This document shows positions 61,198 through 64,000 of a DNA stretch of 64,000 nucleotides, one piece after another (the first letter of the stretch is position 1; each line of letters starts with the position of its first letter). A model generated the notes under the pieces. It did no database searches. It saw nothing but the letters and a program-made list of their open reading frames with translations, and was not told the DNA's origin. A program made the translations under genes and the position numbers. The stretch is from UBA6821 sp044236545 (GTDB taxonomy: Bacteria; Verrucomicrobiota; Verrucomicrobiia; Chthoniobacterales; UBA6821): positions 1 to 64,000 of the forward strand of contig JBIIGI010000001.1 of assembly GCA_044236545.1 (NCBI GenBank). The letters run 5' to 3'.

Positions 61198-61764
61198 TCA
61201 GCTCAGTTGGATTTCGAGTGGTTCGCCGGGGCGCGACCCTCCGGCGATCTGACCGTATTGGCGGATGAATCCGACAATCTCGTCCCGGAGGCCGGCGCGT
61301 TTATGGCTCCTTGCACGGCGGGTCAGGAGGCGCAGGCAGTCAGCCAGATCACGGATTTCCAGCCGTGCGGCGTGCGAGCCTGCAACACGCTCCAGACGGG
61401 ATCCTAGCAACCCGAAGAATGCTAGCTCGTAACCATCCCCCGCTTCCCTTGCAAGGTCGGTCAGGGAGAGCCTGACCGGAGGATCGGGGAGACGGAAATG
61501 TCCGGCGACATCGTGGAAGCCCAGCGACTCGAGCACCTCGAGCACGGCTTCCTGGAGTTTTTTCACCTCGACGTTGTTCTGGGTAAAGTCGCGGCGGAGA
61601 TAGAGAGAGACACTCTCGGCGATGTGCTCGGCAAGCCACCAGCGATGGTAGCCCGCATGTTCGGCCGCGTTTTTAAGTGCCGAGGTGATCCACTGCTTTT
61701 CGAAGCGGGTGTTTTTCCCGTCGGGAAGCGAGACCAGCGGCATTCCGTCAAGCAGGGCGATCAT
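61198..61764 (-). CDS. ATP-cone-like protein coupled to nrdR
   Basis: A 188-residue protein of no named family. The first 85 residues look like a diverged ATP-cone: VSLPDGKNTRFEKQWITSAL (compare the RDGxxxxFdxxKi pattern), then a helix-rich run to VLEVLESLGFHDVAGHF, which matches the usual end of that domain. The C-terminal half is helical and basic (LRLLTRRARSHKRAGLRDEIVGF). The start overlaps the nrdR stop by four bases, so it is translated with NrdR, which also carries an ATP-cone. A role in sensing ATP/dATP is inferred only from this. Confidence 0.6.
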   Translation of the reverse strand: MIALLDGMPLVSLPDGKNTRFEKQWITSALKNAAEHAGYHRWWLAEHIAESVSLYLRRDFTQNNVEVKKLQEAVLEVLESLGFHDVAGHFRLPDPPVRLSLTDLAREAGDGYELAFFGLLGSRLERVAGSHAARLEIRDLADCLRLLTRRARSHKRAGLRDEIVGFIRQYGQIAGGSRPGEPLEIQLS

Positions 61765-62258
61765 GGGGTCTTCTGGAAGAGTTCCTTCTGGTTTTCGGAC
61801 GAGGGGGCGCGGCGCTCCAGAGACTGGATCTCCTCGATGAACTCGCCTATGTCCTCAAACCTCCGGTAGACGGAGGCAAAGCGGACATAGGCGACCGGAT
61901 CGACGGCGTGGAGGCGTTCCATGACCTTGGCACCGATGGCCTTGGTGGAGATCTCACGCTCCTGGCCGGATTCCAAATCCATGATGATAGCGTTGACCGA
62001 CTCCTCCATGACTTCGATGGAGATGGGGCGCTTTTCGCAGGCCTTGATGAAGCTCGAGAGTAGTTTCTGCCGGTCGAAGGGTTCGCGTCTGTTGTCGCGC
62101 TTCACGGCAAGGAGTTCCACGCGTTCGATCTGCTCGTATGTGGTGAAACGGCTCTCGCAGCCGAGGCATTCCCGCCTGCGGCGGATGCTGGTGCCGTCCT
62201 TGGACAAGCGTGAGTCGATCACCTTGTCGTCGATGGAGGAACACTTGGGGCAAAGCAT
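61761..62258 (-). CDS. nrdR: Transcriptional repressor NrdR
   Basis: A 165-residue regulator of ribonucleotide reductase genes. The zinc ribbon is C3-P-K-C6 and C31-L-G-C34 with RRRREC before it, and the ATP-cone runs from about residue 49 (LAVKRDNRREPFDRQKLLSSFIKAC, in part) to about 140 (VAYVRFASVYRRFEDIGEF). It binds ATP or dATP and represses nrd promoters. A palindrome that fits the NrdR box lies 31 bases upstream, suggesting autoregulation. No nrd structural gene is in the window. The tail is longer than in E. coli by about 15 residues. Confidence 0.96.
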   Translation of the reverse strand: MLCPKCSSIDDKVIDSRLSKDGTSIRRRRECLGCESRFTTYEQIERVELLAVKRDNRREPFDRQKLLSSFIKACEKRPISIEVMEESVNAIIMDLESGQEREISTKAIGAKVMERLHAVDPVAYVRFASVYRRFEDIGEFIEEIQSLERRAPSSENQKELFQKTP

Positions 62259-62288
62259 TGTGTGAGTCCGTATCCTTAGAAGGACTTC

Positions 62289-62306
62289 ACCACAAGATCT
62301 TGTGGT
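62289..62306. promoter_or_regulatory. Candidate NrdR box
   Basis: ACCACAAGATCTTGTGGT is a perfect 18-base palindrome. Its inner 16 bases match the published NrdR-box pattern (acaCwAtATaTwGtgt) at all strongly conserved positions; the differences are in variable ones. It lies 31 bases before nrdR on the same strand. Only one box is seen, whereas nrd promoters usually have two about 31 bases apart. Confidence 0.55.
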
Positions 62307-62477
62307 CGGGAAGAAAAATCATCCCATAAATCTCCCGCAGAGGCGCAGGGGCGCGGAGGGGAAGAAACCAAAACAATCAGGGTGATGTCGCACGACGAGC
62401 GTAAAGATCCGCCATTTTGGATGCCCCTTTAAATCCCAGCGCCTCTACGGAAAAAATTCACCCGTGGGAATCCCCTC

Positions 62478-63212
62478 TCAAATCTTATGCATCTTCTGAA
62501 AGAGGCTTCCTTGCCGGCGGGAGAAGGTGACGGTGCGGTTGCCGGTCAGTTCTGCCAGAAGTCGGCCCGAAGAGTCCTGTTTCAGGGAGAGGAGGGATCT
62601 CAGGTTGATGAGGCTTTGCCGCGATGATCGGAAGAACATCTTCGGATCAAGTTGTTCCTCCATGTGTGAGATCGTCCTGTCGATGCGTCCCGAGTTTCCG
62701 TTCCAGTGAACGAGTGTTCCCTTGTCCGTAGCCTCGATCAATTCGATCTGCTCCACGGGGAGCAGAAGACATTCCCCTTCGACCTTGAGGAGGATCGAGT
62801 CGCCCTCGGTGAAATCGGGTTCCTCGTTTGCTGAAGTCCCGATGCGTGAAAGTGCCTTGGCAAGGCGCTTTTCGTCGAACGGCTTGAGCAGGTAGTCGAG
62901 CGCCTCCACCGAGTAGGCCTGCACGGCGAACTGCTCGTGGGCAGTCGTGAAGATGAGCGGGGGGCTCTCCTTGCCGAGTTGGGAGAGGAGATCAAAGCCG
63001 CTCCCTCCAGGCATCTGGATATCGAGCAGGAGAAGGTCCGGCATTGCCCTTTTGATTTCCTTGAGTGCCTCGCTTGCCGATCCCGCCTCCCGAAGTGTCG
63101 CCTCGGGAGCAATGGCGCGGAGCATTCTCGTCAACTCGGCGCGCGCCGGCTGCTCGTCATCCACGATCAGGATGTCCCATGCATGTCCTTTAGCAGTCCT
63201 CATGATGCTCAA
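62478..63212 (-). CDS. LytTR-family response regulator
   Basis: A 244-residue regulator with a receiver domain and a LytTR DNA-binding domain. The receiver has ILIVDDE (acidic D18, D19), phosphoacceptor D64 in LLLLDIQMPGGSG, and the LLKPFDE lysine. LytTR features are LLPVEQIELIEATDKGTLVHW and FRSSRQSLINLRSL. The kinase lies directly upstream on the same strand (61-base gap), forming a LytS/LytR-type pair. The target genes are unknown. Confidence 0.93.
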   Translation of the reverse strand: MSIMRTAKGHAWDILIVDDEQPARAELTRMLRAIAPEATLREAGSASEALKEIKRAMPDLLLLDIQMPGGSGFDLLSQLGKESPPLIFTTAHEQFAVQAYSVEALDYLLKPFDEKRLAKALSRIGTSANEEPDFTEGDSILLKVEGECLLLPVEQIELIEATDKGTLVHWNGNSGRIDRTISHMEEQLDPKMFFRSSRQSLINLRSLLSLKQDSSGRLLAELTGNRTVTFSRRQGSLFQKMHKI

Positions 63213-63272
63213 GCGTTAACACACTTTCCCGATTTGGAAAGCATCGATCGGGCGCACGATCCGCCCGGGGGT

Positions 63273-64000
63273 TCAGGCCTCTTGGAACCTTGAGTTCCCT
63301 GAATTTCCTGAAACTTCTGAAATTCCCGAAGCCTCCGATGGGGGAATGGGGATCCTGATCACGGCCAGAACAAGGTCATGGGTTTCTTGGGTGATCGTGA
63401 AGGAGGCGGACGTCCCGTAGAGCGCGTCCAACTGCTCCCGGATACTACTTAGGCCGAGCCCCTCGGGGGAAGATTGGCGGAGCCGTCCGGTGTTGGAGAC
63501 GCTGAGTCTGAGATCGCCGCTGTTCCCGTCCCGTTCGGCGCGGATCGCAAGAAAGCACTTCTCCTCGATCGCATCTACACCGTGCTTGAAGGCGTTCTCG
63601 ACGAGTTGGTGAAAGAGCATGGGAGGCACCATGAGATGATCGACGTGGGGACCGATCGTGACCGATAGGGAGAGGTGATCGCCGTAACGGATTGCCTGAA
63701 GATCGAGGTAGGAACGGATCACCTTCATCTCCTCACTTAGGGGAATCAGGGTGCTCCGTGTGATCCGTAAGCTGGAGCGGAGCAGTTCCGAGAGGCTGAC
63801 GACCGCCTCCCTGCACTTGGCGGCATCCACGCTGATGAGTGCCTTGATGACATTCAGGCTGTTGAAGAGAAAGTGCGAATTGAGTTGGGAGCGGATGCTA
63901 CGGATCTCCATCTCCTTCTGCGCGATCATGAGGCGATCGAAAGTCGCGCGTCTTTCGGCCGTGACATCGCGGATCGTCCCGAGGAGAGAGGTGGGGAGGC
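63273..64000 (-). CDS. LytS-type sensor histidine kinase (5' end cut by the window)
   Basis: Only the C-terminal part, about 242 residues, is inside the window; the reading frame stays open to base 64000. The sequence there (SLLGTIRDVTAERRATFDRL) ends like a PAS/PAC sensor domain. Next comes the His_kinase box QLNSHFLFNSLNVIKAL with the phosphorylated His, then NAFKHGVDAIEEKC and the G-box EGLGLSSIREQL of the ATPase. The last residues are a repeat tail (GIS-EVS-GNS-GNS). It signals to the LytTR regulator after it. Confidence 0.9.
   Translation of the reverse strand, partial: LPTSLLGTIRDVTAERRATFDRLMIAQKEMEIRSIRSQLNSHFLFNSLNVIKALISVDAAKCREAVVSLSELLRSSLRITRSTLIPLSEEMKVIRSYLDLQAIRYGDHLSLSVTIGPHVDHLMVPPMLFHQLVENAFKHGVDAIEEKCFLAIRAERDGNSGDLRLSVSNTGRLRQSSPEGLGLSSIREQLDALYGTSASFTITQETHDLVLAVIRIPIPPSEASGISEVSGNSGNSRFQEA
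63291..63326. repeat. 9-base tandem repeat in the 3' end of the kinase gene
   Basis: On the minus strand four 9-base units (GGAATTTCA, GAAGTTTCA, GGAAATTCA, GGGAACTCA) stand head to tail and encode GIS-EVS-GNS-GNS. The last words resemble the GGAACTCA motif of family 1 repeat arms. Confidence 0.6.

Noticed and set aside
62289..62306. Terminator after the LytTR regulator gene
   Set aside because: The palindrome has no loop and no T-run and stands about 170 bases past the stop; a NrdR box explains it better.

Overview
The window reads as a stretch of core chromosome from a Gram-negative bacterium, most likely a member of the Verrucomicrobiota. This is an inference from gene content: lipid A synthesis (lpxA), a DUF374-type acyltransferase, a paired DUF1800/DUF1501 module with a Tat signal, a TIGR03790 protein, an RpoD with a long Lys/Ala/Pro-rich extension, and many start codons with C/A/T-rich leaders and no Shine-Dalgarno motif. 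Almost every gene has a recognisable family, and there is no phage, plasmid or CRISPR block.

Layout. 1-3.7 kb: an upstream inverted-repeat element, a large secreted beta-propeller protein and an attC-like folded site that runs into the 3' end of folD. 3.7-7.6 kb (minus): xylB, ubiX, a lysophospholipid acyltransferase and folD. 7.7-14.9 kb (plus): a fused ABC-2 transporter with a zinc ribbon in its linker, an OppA-like lipoprotein, an SDR enzyme, a polyprenyl diphosphate synthase, radC and lpxA. 14.9-19.7 kb: larC (minus), a C39-like protease and a membrane-anchored beta-helix protein. 19.7-24.0 kb: tRNA-Leu, a structured repeat, and hemW-cydA-cydB (minus), which links a heme chaperone to a heme-containing oxidase. 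24.2-30.8 kb: an L,D-transpeptidase, a small membrane protein, the classic dnaG-rpoD pair with a clear terminator, a TauE/SafE permease and a secreted START-like protein. 30.9-32.6 kb: tRNA-Ala, a small secreted protein, ppnP and a methyltransferase.

32.7-39.0 kb is one tight operon: arginine decarboxylase speA followed by the glycine cleavage genes gcvT, gcvH and gcvP with 1-4 base overlaps. 39.3-43.5 kb has the DUF1800/DUF1501 pair and a CHASE2-like membrane protein. 43.5-48.2 kb has recN (minus) and an overlapping trio: MBL-fold hydrolase, TIGR03790 protein and an ecotin-like protease inhibitor. 48.4-55.2 kb is the conserved translation cluster nusA-infB-rbfA-nrnA-truB-ribF. 55.2-60.6 kb has aroE-gltX (minus), then yqeY, ispD and an M16 peptidase (plus), and a HIT protein (minus). 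61.2-64.0 kb (minus) has a two-component system (kinase cut by the window edge), nrdR behind a palindrome that fits a NrdR box, and a coupled ATP-cone-like gene.

The most interesting non-coding features are the attC-like site, three intergenic inverted-repeat pairs sharing one arm sequence, a 186-base structured element whose edge lies at the cydB stop codon, nested GTTAAAA/ACGTTACAAC inverted repeats near 61 kb, and the candidate NrdR box. No complete new biological system is demonstrated. The nearest to a new functional link is the ATP-cone-like protein translationally coupled to NrdR.
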